Part shown: piece by piece, positions 16,687-26,219 of the stretch
Layout of the letters: each line of letters opens with the position of its first letter
Position numbering within the stretch: the first letter of the stretch is position 1
NCBI GenBank assembly: GCA_016716325.1
Contig: JADJWO010000001.1
Location: forward strand, 1 to 64,000
Direction: 5' to 3'
Source: Nitrosomonadales bacterium
GTDB lineage: Bacteria > Pseudomonadota > Gammaproteobacteria > Burkholderiales > Gallionellaceae
DNA length: 64,000 nucleotides
Program-made: the position numbers and the translations under genes
The notes under the pieces: generated by a model
What the model was told of the DNA's origin: nothing
What the model saw: the letters and a program-made list of their open reading frames with translations, nothing else
The model's database searches: none

Positions 16687-18494
16687 CCTTTGTGAACCTC
16701 TGCGGAGACCTCCGCGACGGTCTGCACCTGCTGGCGCAAACGGATATGCAGGTCGCGCAACTGGTGCTCGTCCACTGCGCTCGGCGCATGGGTCAGCAGG
16801 CATTGCGCGCGCTGGGTCTTGGGGAAGGCGATCACGTCGCGGATCGACTCGGCGCCGGTCATCATGGTGACGATGCGGTCCAGGCCGAACGCCAGTCCGC
16901 CATGCGGCGGTGCGCCGTATTGCAACGCGTCGAGCAGGAAGCCGAACTTGAGTTGTGCTTCTTCCGCGTCGATGTTCAGCGCGCGGAACACCTGGCTCTG
17001 CACTTCTTCCTTGTGGATACGCACCGAGCCGCCGCCCAGTTCCCAGCCGTTCAGCGCCAGGTCGTAGGCCTTGGCCAGGCAGAGGCCGGGGTCGGTTTCC
17101 AGGTACTGGAGATGCTCGTCCTTGGGCGAGGTGAACGGATGGTGGCAGGCGACCCAGCGCTTGCTTTCGTCGTCGTATTCGAACATCGGGAAGTCCACCA
17201 CCCACAGCGGTTCCCATGCCTTGCCATTGGTGTAACCCTTCTCGTGGCCGATCTTGCCGCGCAACGCGCCCAGCGCATCGTTGACGACCTTGGTCTTGTC
17301 GGCGCCGAAGAAGATCAGGTCGCCGTTCTGCGCGCCGGTGCGCTCGACGATGGCCTTCAGCGCTTCCTCGTGGAGGTTCTTGACGATGGGCGATTGCAGG
17401 CCGGTCTCGTTCAACTGCGTGATGTCGTTGACCTTGATGTAGGCGAGCCCCCTGGCGCCGTAGATCTTGACGAATTCCGTGTAGCCGTCGATCTCGCCCC
17501 GGCTGAACGAGGCGCCGCCGGGGATGCGCAGGGCCGCGACGCGGCCGCCGGAAGTGGCCGGGCCGGAGAACACCTTGAACGCGACATCCCGGACCACGTC
17601 GGTGACTTCGGTCAGTTCCAGCGTCACGCGCAGGTCGGGCTTGTCGGAACCGAAACGGCGCATCGCTTCCGCATGGGTCATGCGCGGGAACGGGTTGGGC
17701 AGCTCGATGTCCAGCGCTTCCTTGAATACGGTGCGCATCAGTTCTTCCATCAGCGCGGTGATCTGCTGCTCGGTGAGGAACGAGGTCTCGATATCGACCT
17801 GGGTGAATTCAGGCTGGCGGTCGGCGCGCAGATCCTCGTCGCGGAAACACTTGGTGATCTGGTAGTAGCGGTCGAAGCCGGCCACCATCAGCATCTGCTT
17901 GAACAGTTGCGGCGATTGCGGCAGCGCGAAGAACTCGCCCGGATGCACGCGCGACGGCACCAGATAGTCGCGCGCGCCTTCCGGCGTGGACTTGGTCAGC
18001 ATCGGCGTCTCGATGTCGATGAAGCCGTGGCTGTCGAGGAAACGGCGGAACGCCATCGTCACCTTGTAGCGCAGCATCATGTTCTTCTGCATCTGCGGGC
18101 GGCGCAGGTCGACCACGCGATGGGTCAGGCGCACGGTCTCGGACAGGTTCTCGTCGTCCAGCTGGAACGGCGGCGTGACCGACGTGTTCAGCACCTCGAT
18201 CTCGTGGCACAGCACCTCGATCTCGCCGCTGCCGATGTTGGGATTGGTCGTTCCTTCGGGGCGGCGGCGCACCTTGCCGGTGATGCGCAGCACGAATTCA
18301 TTGCGCACCGATTCGGCGATCCCGAACATCTCAGGGCGGTCCGGGTCGCACACCACCTGTGCCAGGCCTTCGCGGTCGCGCAGGTCGATGAAGATCACCC
18401 CGCCGTGGTCGCGGCGGCGGTGCGCCCAGCCGCACAGGCTGACGGTCTGGTCGAGTTGGTCGGTATTCAATGATCCGCAGTAATGAGTTCGCAT
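16683..18494 (-). CDS. aspS: Aspartyl-tRNA synthetase
   Basis: A 603-residue class II synthetase that charges tRNA-Asp (in organisms lacking a separate Asn system also tRNA-Asn; not decidable here). Domains: OB-fold anticodon-binding domain (residues ~1-105, LCGWAHRRRDHGGVIFIDLRD), catalytic core with motif 2 FRDEDLRADRQPEFTQ and motif 3 GLAFGLDRIV, and the bacterial GAD insertion (~290-410). Length is typical. The ATG at 18494 is chosen; a longer frame reaching 18914 has no family support. It is followed by the RNase gene with stop/start overlap and preceded, 26 bases away, by a DUF502 gene. Confidence 0.97.
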   Translation of the reverse strand: MRTHYCGSLNTDQLDQTVSLCGWAHRRRDHGGVIFIDLRDREGLAQVVCDPDRPEMFGIAESVRNEFVLRITGKVRRRPEGTTNPNIGSGEIEVLCHEIEVLNTSVTPPFQLDDENLSETVRLTHRVVDLRRPQMQKNMMLRYKVTMAFRRFLDSHGFIDIETPMLTKSTPEGARDYLVPSRVHPGEFFALPQSPQLFKQMLMVAGFDRYYQITKCFRDEDLRADRQPEFTQVDIETSFLTEQQITALMEELMRTVFKEALDIELPNPFPRMTHAEAMRRFGSDKPDLRVTLELTEVTDVVRDVAFKVFSGPATSGGRVAALRIPGGASFSRGEIDGYTEFVKIYGARGLAYIKVNDITQLNETGLQSPIVKNLHEEALKAIVERTGAQNGDLIFFGADKTKVVNDALGALRGKIGHEKGYTNGKAWEPLWVVDFPMFEYDDESKRWVACHHPFTSPKDEHLQYLETDPGLCLAKAYDLALNGWELGGGSVRIHKEEVQSQVFRALNIDAEEAQLKFGFLLDALQYGAPPHGGLAFGLDRIVTMMTGAESIRDVIAFPKTQRAQCLLTHAPSAVDEHQLRDLHIRLRQQVQTVAEVSAEVHKG

Positions 18495-18520
18495 GATTCG
18501 GCTTCTTGTAAAAAACGGGG

Positions 18521-19144
18521 TTAGTCCTGCATGGCGACCGGGACGGGCGCATGGGCAGGTTCGGGTGTGGCGACCACGCCCATCGAGACGATGGTGCGCA
18601 GAGCTTCGTCCACGGTCATGTCCAGCTCGATGGTGTCGGCCTTGCGCACATAGAAATAGAAACCGTTCACCGGGCTGGGTGTGGTGGGGATGAATACCGC
18701 CACGTATTCCTCGTCGAAACGGCTGCTCACTTCGCCCGGCACGTTGGTCTGGAACGCCAGCGACCATGCATGCGGATGCGGATAATGCACCAGCAGCACC
18801 TTGCGGAACGAATTGCCGCTGCCGGTCAGCAACGTGTCGCTGACCTGCTTCACGCCCTTGTAGATGCTGCCGACGAACGGCACATGCAGCATCGCCTTTT
18901 CGGAATGATCCCACAGGCGCTGGCCGAACACGTTGCGGATCAGCAGGCCGGTCAGCAGCACCACGCCGAAGGTCAGGATGATGCCCAGTCCGGGGATATG
19001 GATGCCCAGCACCTCATCGGGATGCCAATGTTGCGGCAGCAGCAGCAGCGTCTGGTCCATCGTGCCGATGGTCAGGTTCAGCACCCAGATGGTGATACCC
19101 AGCGGGATCCAGACCAGCAGCCCGGTGATGAGATATTTTTTCAT
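18521..19144 (-). CDS. DUF502 family membrane protein
   Basis: A 207-residue protein with two N-terminal membrane spans (LITGLLVWIPLGITIWVLNLTIG and IPGLGIILTFGVVLLTGLLIRNVFG) and a soluble C-terminal domain. The stretches VPFVGSIYKGVKQVSDTL and FIPTTPSPVNGFYFYV are hallmarks of DUF502. The function is not established; in betaproteobacteria it commonly sits between an FmdB-like gene and aspS, exactly as here (3 bases after fmdB-like, 26 bases before aspS), so these genes form one transcript. Confidence 0.9.
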   Translation of the reverse strand: MKKYLITGLLVWIPLGITIWVLNLTIGTMDQTLLLLPQHWHPDEVLGIHIPGLGIILTFGVVLLTGLLIRNVFGQRLWDHSEKAMLHVPFVGSIYKGVKQVSDTLLTGSGNSFRKVLLVHYPHPHAWSLAFQTNVPGEVSSRFDEEYVAVFIPTTPSPVNGFYFYVRKADTIELDMTVDEALRTIVSMGVVATPEPAHAPVPVAMQD

Positions 19145-19147
19145 TGA

Positions 19148-19396
19148 TCAGCTGTTGCCGCCGGCCATCGGGCAGGATCCGGCCGCCGCGCAGGGCGCGC
19201 ACTCGGACTTGGGCTTGTCTTTGAAATCGGTGGCGTAATAACCGCTGCCCTTCAGCTGGAATCCGGCTGCAGTCAGTTGTTTCGAAAAGGTTTCCTTGCC
19301 GCATTCCGGGCAGATGGCGAGCGGGGCATCGCTCAGTTTCTGCATCACGTCCTTTTGCAGGCCGCAACTGGAACATGCATAGGCATAAATAGGCAT
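19148..19396 (-). CDS. FmdB-family zinc-ribbon protein
   Basis: An 82-residue protein that begins MPIYAYACSSCGLQKDVMQKLSDAPLAICPECGKETFSK, the classic FmdB zinc ribbon with two CxxC pairs. The C-terminal tail adds more cysteines (CAPCAAAGSCPM). ATG 19396 is preceded by AGGAGA at proper distance; the frame extends nine codons upstream without support. Family members are small putative regulators; function here is unknown. It is first in the fmdB-DUF502-aspS-RNase-barstar run. A TATAAT-like -10 box on this strand lies at 19432-19437 without a good -35. Confidence 0.88.
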   Translation of the reverse strand: MPIYAYACSSCGLQKDVMQKLSDAPLAICPECGKETFSKQLTAAGFQLKGSGYYATDFKDKPKSECAPCAAAGSCPMAGGNS

Positions 19397-19638
19397 TTCA
19401 TTCTCCTGTCGGGGAATTTTCAAAGGCGCGCATTATACATTAGGGCGCCGGCCGGAGTAGGGGATTCCCGGCATGTTTCCCCGTTGTCGTCCAGCTATGG
19501 GTATAATGCGCGCCGCCCGGCGCACAACCAATCATCGCCGGCTCCCTTGATCCACTCCCGATCATTTCGATCACTTGATCCGTCTGCCTCGATTGGTGTC
19601 GCCCGTTACGGGTTGCAGGCCGTCGCAGGAGTATTGTT

Positions 19639-21081
19639 TTGTCCAATGAAATCACTTTTACCGGCCTGAATCTGGCCGAACCCTTGTTGCGTGCCATCGC
19701 CGACGCAGGCTACACCAGCCCCACCCCGGTGCAGGCTCAGGCTATCCCGCTGGTGCTGGCGGGCGGCGACCTGCTGGCGGGCGCGCAGACCGGCACCGGC
19801 AAGACCGCCGGTTTCACGTTGCCGATCCTGCAACTCCTGACCGGAAAGCCGGCCGCGAACCAGCGTCCCGGCAGGCCGCGCTGCCTGATCCTCGTCCCGA
19901 CGCGCGAACTTGCGGCGCAGGTCGAGGAATCGGTACAGACCTACGGCAAATACCTGTCGCTGAAATCCATGGTGATGTTCGGCGGCGTCAACATCAATCC
20001 GCAGATCAGCGCGCTGCGCGGCAAGGTGGACATCCTGGTGGCGACACCCGGGCGCCTGCTCGACCACGTCGGGCAGAAGACGCTGGACCTGTCCGCCGTG
20101 GAGATCCTGGTGCTGGACGAGGCCGACCGCATGCTGGACATGGGTTTCATCCGCGATATCCGCAAGATCCTCGCGCTGCTGCCGAAACAGCGCCAGAACC
20201 TGCTGTTCTCGGCGACCTATTCCGACGAGATCAAGACGCTGGCTGACGGACTGCTGCACGATCCCGGTTATGTCGAGGTGGCGCGCCGCAACACGACCTC
20301 CGAACTGGTCGAACAAAGCGTCCATCTGGTGCCGCAAAAGATGAAGAGTTATCTGCTCGCCCACCTGATCAGGCACAACGACTGGAAGCAGGTGCTGGTG
20401 TTCACCCGCACCAAGCACGGCGCGAACCGCCTGGCCGAGAAACTGTGCAAGGACGACATCCCCGCGATGGCGATCCACGGCAACAAGAGCCAGTCGGCGC
20501 GCACCAAGGCGCTGGCGCAATTCAAGGACGGCTCGCTGCCGGTGCTGGTCGCCACCGACATCGCCGCACGCGGGCTGGATATCGACATGCTCCCGCATGT
20601 GGTGAATTTCGAGTTGCCCAACGTGCCGGAAGACTATGTGCACCGCATCGGTCGCACCGGTCGCGCGGGCAGCAACGGCGCGGCGATCTCGCTGGTGGAC
20701 AGCGAAGAGCTGGCGTATCTGAAAAGCATCGAGCGCTTGATCAAGCGCGAGATCCCGAAAGTGGTGGTGGACTCCTTCGTGCCGCCGGCCCATGTTCCGG
20801 CAGACGCGCCGCGCCCGCCGCGTCCGCAACACGGACAACGGCGCCATGGCAACACGACGGCCAGGACCCCTGCGGCGCGCGATGGACAGAACCGGAAACC
20901 ACCGCGCAATCCTCAGCAGCGCGACCCGCAAGGGCATGCCGGAAAGCAGCAGCCAGCCAAGCCGCGTCCGGCGCAACAGCAGCCGGCCACGCAGAAACAC
21001 CTGTCCGAGGCGGCGCGCCATCAGGCCATGCCACAACCCGCGTTGTTCTCGCCCAAGCCGTCGGCGCGACGCGGGAAATAG
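19639..21081 (+). CDS. rhlE: DEAD-box ATP-dependent RNA helicase RhlE
   Basis: A 480-residue helicase. Motifs in order: Q motif YTSPTPVQAQAIP, Walker A AQTGTGKT, PTRELAAQ, DEAD box VLDEADRMLDMGF, SAT (FSATYSDEI), and C-terminal VFTRTKHGANRL, ATDIAARGLDI and HRIGRTGRAG. After residue ~375 comes a basic Pro/Gln/Arg-rich tail that likely binds RNA. RhlE-type proteins remodel rRNA and mRNA structures in the cytoplasm. The start is TTG at 19639 (SNEITFTGL), with AGGAG seven bases upstream; no better ATG exists. It stands alone, divergent from the fmdB operon. Confidence 0.94.
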   Translation: MSNEITFTGLNLAEPLLRAIADAGYTSPTPVQAQAIPLVLAGGDLLAGAQTGTGKTAGFTLPILQLLTGKPAANQRPGRPRCLILVPTRELAAQVEESVQTYGKYLSLKSMVMFGGVNINPQISALRGKVDILVATPGRLLDHVGQKTLDLSAVEILVLDEADRMLDMGFIRDIRKILALLPKQRQNLLFSATYSDEIKTLADGLLHDPGYVEVARRNTTSELVEQSVHLVPQKMKSYLLAHLIRHNDWKQVLVFTRTKHGANRLAEKLCKDDIPAMAIHGNKSQSARTKALAQFKDGSLPVLVATDIAARGLDIDMLPHVVNFELPNVPEDYVHRIGRTGRAGSNGAAISLVDSEELAYLKSIERLIKREIPKVVVDSFVPPAHVPADAPRPPRPQHGQRRHGNTTARTPAARDGQNRKPPRNPQQRDPQGHAGKQQPAKPRPAQQQPATQKHLSEAARHQAMPQPALFSPKPSARRGK

Positions 21082-21141
21082 GGGTATTGATTCGGTTTCG
21101 TGACGAATGGGGTGTGGCTACGACACAGCTTGTTGCGCAGA

Positions 21142-21288
21142 CTATTGATCCGGCATGTAAACAGTATCGGCTTCGTCATTCCGGGCTTGACCCGGAATCC
21201 AGCGATAATAAATATTGGCGCGATTTGCGCGCCACTGGATGCCCGCATTCGCGGGCATGACGTTGCTATATTGATGCCGGATCAATAG
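21142..21288. mobile_element. 147-bp element with perfect 15-bp terminal inverted repeats
   Basis: CTATTGATCCGGCAT at 21142-21156 is exactly complementary to ATGCCGGATCAATAG at 21274-21288. Between them is a variant family B pair (ATTCCGGGCTTGACCCGGAAT and GCCCGCATTCGCGGGC). The flanks (GTGGCTACGACAC... on the left, GCCTGCACCGCAA on the right) are halves of a worn copy of the neighbouring 75-bp repeat, so the element seems to have jumped into it. Confidence 0.8.
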
Positions 21289-21330
21289 CCTGCACCGCAA
21301 CCTGGTATTCCTGTATTTCTGAGCAGGGTT

Positions 21331-21614
21331 GTGGCTACGACATAACTTGCTACGCAAGTTAGCCTGCGCCGCAATCTCGTCCTGTTGTTTTGCTGTGAAA
21401 TGATTGTGGCTACGACATAACTTGCTACGCAAGTTAGCCTGCGCCGCAATCTCGTCCTGTTGTTTTGCTGTGAAATGATTGTGGCTACGACATAACTTGC
21501 TACGCAAGTTAGCCTGCGCCGCAATCTCGTCCTGTTGTTTTGCTGTGAAATGATTGTGGCTACGACATAACTTGCTACGCAAGTTAGCCTGCGCCGCAAT
21601 CTCGTCCTGTTGTT
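21331..21614. repeat. Four tandem copies of a 75-bp unit downstream of proB
   Basis: Units begin GTGGCTACGACATAACTTGC at 21331, 21406, 21481 and 21556, with an exact period of 75 and almost no divergence; the last ends at the proB stop. Each holds a hairpin AACTTGC-TAC-GCAAGTT and a 15-mer (CAATCTCGTCCTGTT at 21372, 21447, 21522, 21597) identical to the last codons of proB in reverse-complement orientation. 75 is 25 codons and the array is open in one minus-strand frame, but that frame is not a credible gene. Confidence 0.95.
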
Positions 21615-21633
21615 TTACAACAGGACGAGATTG
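21597..21633 (-). terminator. Perfect 16-bp hairpin around the proB stop codon
   Basis: CAATCTCGTCCTGTTG (21597-21612) pairs perfectly with CAACAGGACGAGATTG (21618-21633), leaving a 5-base loop TTTTA that holds the proB TAA stop. It could end or stabilise the transcript, but no U-run follows the stem on the proB strand, so a classical Rho-independent terminator is not certain. Confidence 0.6.
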
Positions 21634-22733
21634 TCCCGGTGGATGATCTCGGCGTCTCCGCCATAGCCGAGGATGGTTTCGATCTCGCGGCTGGCATGGC
21701 GTGCGATGCGCCGCGCTTCTTCGGCGCTGTAGTTGGTTAGCCCGCGGGCGATGTCCTTGCCGTCCTCGCCGATGCAGGCGACCGCTGCGCCGCGCTTGAA
21801 ATCTCCGATCACCCGGATCACGCCGATGGGCAACAGGCTCTTGCCGTCGCTGCGCAATGCCTTGGCTGCGCCCGCATCCAGCACCAGTTTCCCGGCCACT
21901 TGCAGATGATCGGCCAGCCATTGCTTGCGGGCCGCGAGGGTGGGGGTGGGGGCGGTCAGCAGCGTGCCGATGGCTTCTCCGGCCATCAGCCGCAACAGCA
22001 CGTCACGTTCGTGTCCGGATGCGATGACGGTATGCGCGCCGCTGCGTGCCGCACGTTTGGCGGCGAGTATCTTGGTGATCATCCCGCCGCGTCCGATGTG
22101 GCTGCCGGCCCCACCCGCCATGCGCTCCAGTTGCTCGTCCCCGGCCTGTGCCTCGCCGACCAGTACCGCAGCAGGATCCTGGCGCGGATCGGCCGTGTAC
22201 AGCCCGCTCTGGTCGGTGAGGATGAACAGCGCATCGGCTTCGATCAGGTTGGTGACCAGTGCCGCCAGCGTATCGTTGTCGCCGAACTTGATCTCGTCGG
22301 TCACCACGGTGTCGTTCTCGTTGATGATGGGGATGACGCGCAGGGAGAGCAGCGTGGTCAGCGTGGCGCGCGCATTCAGGTAGCGCTCGCGGTCGGCCAG
22401 GTCGGCGTGGGTGAGCAATACCTGGGCGGCATGCAGGTCGTGTTTGCGGAAACAGCTTTCGTAGGCCTGCACCAGCCCCATCTGTCCGACGGCAGCCGCG
22501 GCCTGCAGGTCGTGGATCGAATGGGGGCGGGTGCGCCAGCCGAGCCGCTGCATGCCTTCGGCGATCGCGCCGGAAGAAACCAGCACCACTTCATGGCCGC
22601 TCTCGCTGAGCGCGGTGATCTGCCGGGCCCAGTTGCCGAGCGCGCCAAGGTCGAGCCCGGCGCCCTGGTTCGTCACCAGACTGCTGCCCACTTTGACGAC
22701 GATGCGCTTGCACCGGGTTAGAACGGTTTTCAT
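21615..22733 (-). CDS. proB: Glutamate 5-kinase
   Basis: ProB phosphorylates glutamate in the first step of proline synthesis. The protein is 372 residues: an amino-acid-kinase domain (RIVVKVGSSLVTNQGAGLD, VSSGAIAEGMQRLGW, IPIINENDTVVTDEIKFGDNDTLAA, GTGGMITK-like GRGGMITKILAA) and a C-terminal PUA domain (from about residue 275). Start ATG 22733 gives the family N-terminus. It lies 8 bases after obgE on the same strand, completing rplU-rpmA-obgE-proB, a common betaproteobacterial order. The last five codons take part in a perfect hairpin and are echoed in the downstream 75-bp tandem repeat. Confidence 0.95.
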   Translation of the reverse strand: MKTVLTRCKRIVVKVGSSLVTNQGAGLDLGALGNWARQITALSESGHEVVLVSSGAIAEGMQRLGWRTRPHSIHDLQAAAAVGQMGLVQAYESCFRKHDLHAAQVLLTHADLADRERYLNARATLTTLLSLRVIPIINENDTVVTDEIKFGDNDTLAALVTNLIEADALFILTDQSGLYTADPRQDPAAVLVGEAQAGDEQLERMAGGAGSHIGRGGMITKILAAKRAARSGAHTVIASGHERDVLLRLMAGEAIGTLLTAPTPTLAARKQWLADHLQVAGKLVLDAGAAKALRSDGKSLLPIGVIRVIGDFKRGAAVACIGEDGKDIARGLTNYSAEEARRIARHASREIETILGYGGDAEIIHRDNLVLL

Positions 22734-22741
22734 ATTCGGTC

Positions 22742-23806
22742 TCAGATCGTATCCGCGTCGGTTTCCTGCGCGCTGCGTGCCGCTGCCTGCTGTTCCAGAT
22801 CGTGCATGGATTGTAAGTGTTCCATGATGGAGTAGGTCAATTCCTTGCAACCTTCGCCATTGATCGCCGAGATGGCGAAGTGGCGGTCGAAGTCGGTGAA
22901 TTCCCTGAGGAACGCTTCGACCTTCTCGGCGCCGTTTTCCAGCAGATCCAGCTTGTTCAGTACCAGCCAGCGCGGTTTTTCATAAAGTGACTGGTCGTAC
23001 TTCTTCAGTTCGTTCAGGATCGCGCGAGCCTCGGCGACCGGGTCGGTACCTTCATGCAGCGGGGCGATATCCACCAGGTGCAGCAACAGGCGGGTGCGCG
23101 CCAGGTGGCGCAGGAACTGGTGCCCCAGACCGGCGCCTTCCGCCGCGCCTTCGATCAGGCCGGGGATGTCGGCGATCACGAAGCTCTTCTCATGCGATAC
23201 GCGCACCACGCCCAGATTCGGATGCAGTGTGGTGAACGGATAATCGGCCACTTTGGGTTTGGCGGCCGAGACCGAGCGGATAAAGGTGGACTTGCCCGCA
23301 TTCGGCATGCCGAGCAGGCCGACATCGGCCAGTACTTTCAATTCGAGCTGCAGTTCGCGCTCTTCGCCCGGTTCACCGGGGGTGCACTGGCGCGGCGCGC
23401 GGTTGGTGCTGGATTTGAAGTGGATGTTGCCCAGCCCGCCCTTGCCGCCCTGGGCCAGCAGGGCCTTTTCGCCGTCGTGCGTCAGGTCGGCGATGACCTC
23501 GCCGCTGTTGATGTCGGTGATGACCGTTCCGATCGGCATGCGCAGGATGATGTCGTCGGCTCCCTTGCCGTAGCAATCGGAGCCGCGTCCCGACTCGCCG
23601 TTCCTGGCGCGGTGCATGCGCGTGAAGCGATAGTCGATCAGGGTGTTGATGTTGCGGTCGGCCAGCGCGTAGATGCTGCCGCCGCGCCCGCCGTCGCCGC
23701 CGTCCGGGCCGCCCTTGTCGATGTATTTCTCGCGGCGGAAGCTGGCGATGCCGTTGCCGCCCTTGCCCGCGAACACTTCGATCCTGGTTTCGTCGATGAA
23801 TTTCAT
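22742..23806 (-). CDS. obgE: Obg/CgtA GTPase
   Basis: A 354-residue GTPase that acts in assembly of the large ribosomal subunit and in stress signalling. The N-terminal glycine-rich Obg fold is clear (FVEVFAGKGGNGIASFRREKY-type start, GGPDGGDGGRGGS, LLAQGGKGGLGN), followed by the G domain with G1 GMPNAGKST, G3 DIPGLIEGAAEGAG and G4 NKLD. The C-terminal extension is short and acidic/glutamine-rich. A 246-base spacer with a terminator and a repeat separates it from rpmA, so it may have its own promoter as well. Confidence 0.96.
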   Translation of the reverse strand: MKFIDETRIEVFAGKGGNGIASFRREKYIDKGGPDGGDGGRGGSIYALADRNINTLIDYRFTRMHRARNGESGRGSDCYGKGADDIILRMPIGTVITDINSGEVIADLTHDGEKALLAQGGKGGLGNIHFKSSTNRAPRQCTPGEPGEERELQLELKVLADVGLLGMPNAGKSTFIRSVSAAKPKVADYPFTTLHPNLGVVRVSHEKSFVIADIPGLIEGAAEGAGLGHQFLRHLARTRLLLHLVDIAPLHEGTDPVAEARAILNELKKYDQSLYEKPRWLVLNKLDLLENGAEKVEAFLREFTDFDRHFAISAINGEGCKELTYSIMEHLQSMHDLEQQAAARSAQETDADTI

Positions 23807-23839
23807 ATTGTGTGTCTATTCAACCTGAAAACTAAATCC

Positions 23840-23968
23840 GTCCACGAAAAACACGAAAGGCAAGAAATGAAACAAGAGATTTTATCAACTCGGCAATTTA
23901 CCCATTGGGTATCGGTTTACAGCATGGAGTTTTTTTAATTCTTCGTGCTTTTCGTGCCTTTCGTGGAC
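23840..23968. repeat. Family E repeat (CACGAAAGGC type) with inverted ends
   Basis: GTCCACGAAAAACACGAAAGG on the left is matched by CCTTTCGTGGAC preceded by CTTCGTGCTTTTCGTG on the right, giving imperfect inverted ends. A related sequence is at 41767-41813 upstream of rlmD. This element lies between obgE and the rpmA terminator. Confidence 0.75.
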
Positions 23969-24003
23969 AATATTCTTTGGTTCAATCAACTTTCGGTACG
24001 AAT

Positions 24004-24031
24004 AAAAAAAGCCCTACCTTGCGATAGGGCT
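24004..24031 (-). terminator. Rho-independent terminator after rpmA
   Basis: On the minus strand AGCCCTA-TCGCAAGG-TAGGGCT is followed by a run of seven T, 22 bases after the rpmA stop. Confidence 0.9.
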
Positions 24032-24052
24032 CATTCTAACTGCTTTGCGTGC

Positions 24053-24310
24053 TTACGCAGCGACGATGCTGACCGTCTTGCGCTTCAGCGCACCCTTGGT
24101 GGCGAAAACCACCTTGCCGGTGATCTTGGCGAACAAGGTGTGATCCTTGCCCATGCCGACGTTGTCGCCCGCGTGGACCTGAGTGCCGCGCTGACGCACG
24201 ATGATGCTGCCCGCACTGATCAATTCTCCGCCGTAGCTTTTTACGCCGAGTCGTTTCGAATGCGAGTCGCGACCGTTACTGGTACTGCCGCCGCCTTTTT
24301 TCGATGCCAT
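24053..24310 (-). CDS. rpmA: 50S ribosomal protein L27
   Basis: An 85-residue ribosomal protein with the hallmark N-terminus MASKKGGGSTSNGRDSHSKRLGVK and QRGTQVHAGDNVGMGKDHTLFA. L27 reaches the peptidyl-transferase centre of the large subunit. It follows rplU by 26 bases and is closed by a strong terminator at 24004-24031. Confidence 0.98.
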   Translation of the reverse strand: MASKKGGGSTSNGRDSHSKRLGVKSYGGELISAGSIIVRQRGTQVHAGDNVGMGKDHTLFAKITGKVVFATKGALKRKTVSIVAA

Positions 24311-24336
24311 GTTCTATGCTCCTTACAGATATACGT

Positions 24337-24648
24337 TTACGCGGAGATTCCGTCGATGCGGATCTCGGTGTAGTTTTGACGATGACCCTGCGATTTGCGG
24401 TAGTGCTTGCGGCGGCGCATCTTGAAGATGCTGACCTTGTCGCCACGACCATGTGCAACGATGGTCGCCTGCACCGATGCACCGGTCAACAGCGGCTTGC
24501 CCACGGACAGCTTGTCGCCGTCGGCTACCATCAGCACTTTGTCCAGCACGATGGCGCTACCCACGTCGCCGGGGATGGTTTCGATTTTCAGGGTTTCACC
24601 GGAGGAAACGCGATATTGCTTACCACCGGTTTTAATGACTGCGTACAT
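24337..24648 (-). CDS. rplU: 50S ribosomal protein L21
   Basis: A 103-residue protein beginning MYAVIKTGGKQYRVSSGETLKIE and ending with the RKHYRKSQGHRQNYTEIRI signature of L21, which binds 23S rRNA. It is first gene of the rplU-rpmA pair and has a strong sigma70-type promoter about 40-65 bases upstream. Confidence 0.98.
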   Translation of the reverse strand: MYAVIKTGGKQYRVSSGETLKIETIPGDVGSAIVLDKVLMVADGDKLSVGKPLLTGASVQATIVAHGRGDKVSIFKMRRRKHYRKSQGHRQNYTEIRIDGISA

Positions 24649-24686
24649 AACAACCTCGATTGATTGCGGTTTTTGCGAAGGCGCGG

Positions 24687-24714
24687 ATTATACATAAATA
24701 TCCCGCCCCGTCAA
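24687..24714 (-). promoter_or_regulatory. Sigma70 promoter of rplU-rpmA
   Basis: On the minus strand TTGACG (24714-24709) and TATAAT (24692-24687) are 16 bases apart, 39 bases before the rplU ATG. This near-consensus pair is one of the clearest promoters in the window. Confidence 0.85.
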
Positions 24715-24798
24715 AACCATTTTTTGTGTGGTAGAAGGCCTGGTCCCCGCCTGCGTCCGGGGTCCGGGAAGCTTGGCCCGGCGGGGGGGGGCCGTGGA

Positions 24799-26055
<1,257 letters not shown>

Positions 26056-26219
26056 GGCGATGCGGGAAGGATGATGGTGGAAAGTGCCGGGGAAAGGGTT
26101 TGGTTTTTGTCCGGGTGGAAGGTGACCACCCGCATGGCCTGGCGCGTATTCGTTTCTTGTTATGGGTCGTCGGGGACGAACTCAGTCAGGGAGGCGATGC
26201 GGGTGCGACAGTAAACGCT

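Noticed and set aside
16596..18473. A 625-codon plus-strand open frame opposite aspS
   Set aside because: It is the antisense shadow of aspS in G+C-rich DNA; no ribosome site or family resemblance.
21331..21614. Possible CRISPR array
   Set aside because: Units are contiguous and nearly identical over all 75 bases, with no unique spacers and no cas genes nearby.
21142..21921. Minus-strand frame encoding four KQQDEIAAQANLRSKLCRSH repeats
   Set aside because: The repeat protein is only the 75-bp DNA array read through; it overlaps proB in another frame and has no start signal.
24771..24798. Terminator after rho at the GGCCCGGC...GGGCC sequence
   Set aside because: A weak stem with a long G run and no T run; not convincing as a Rho-independent terminator.
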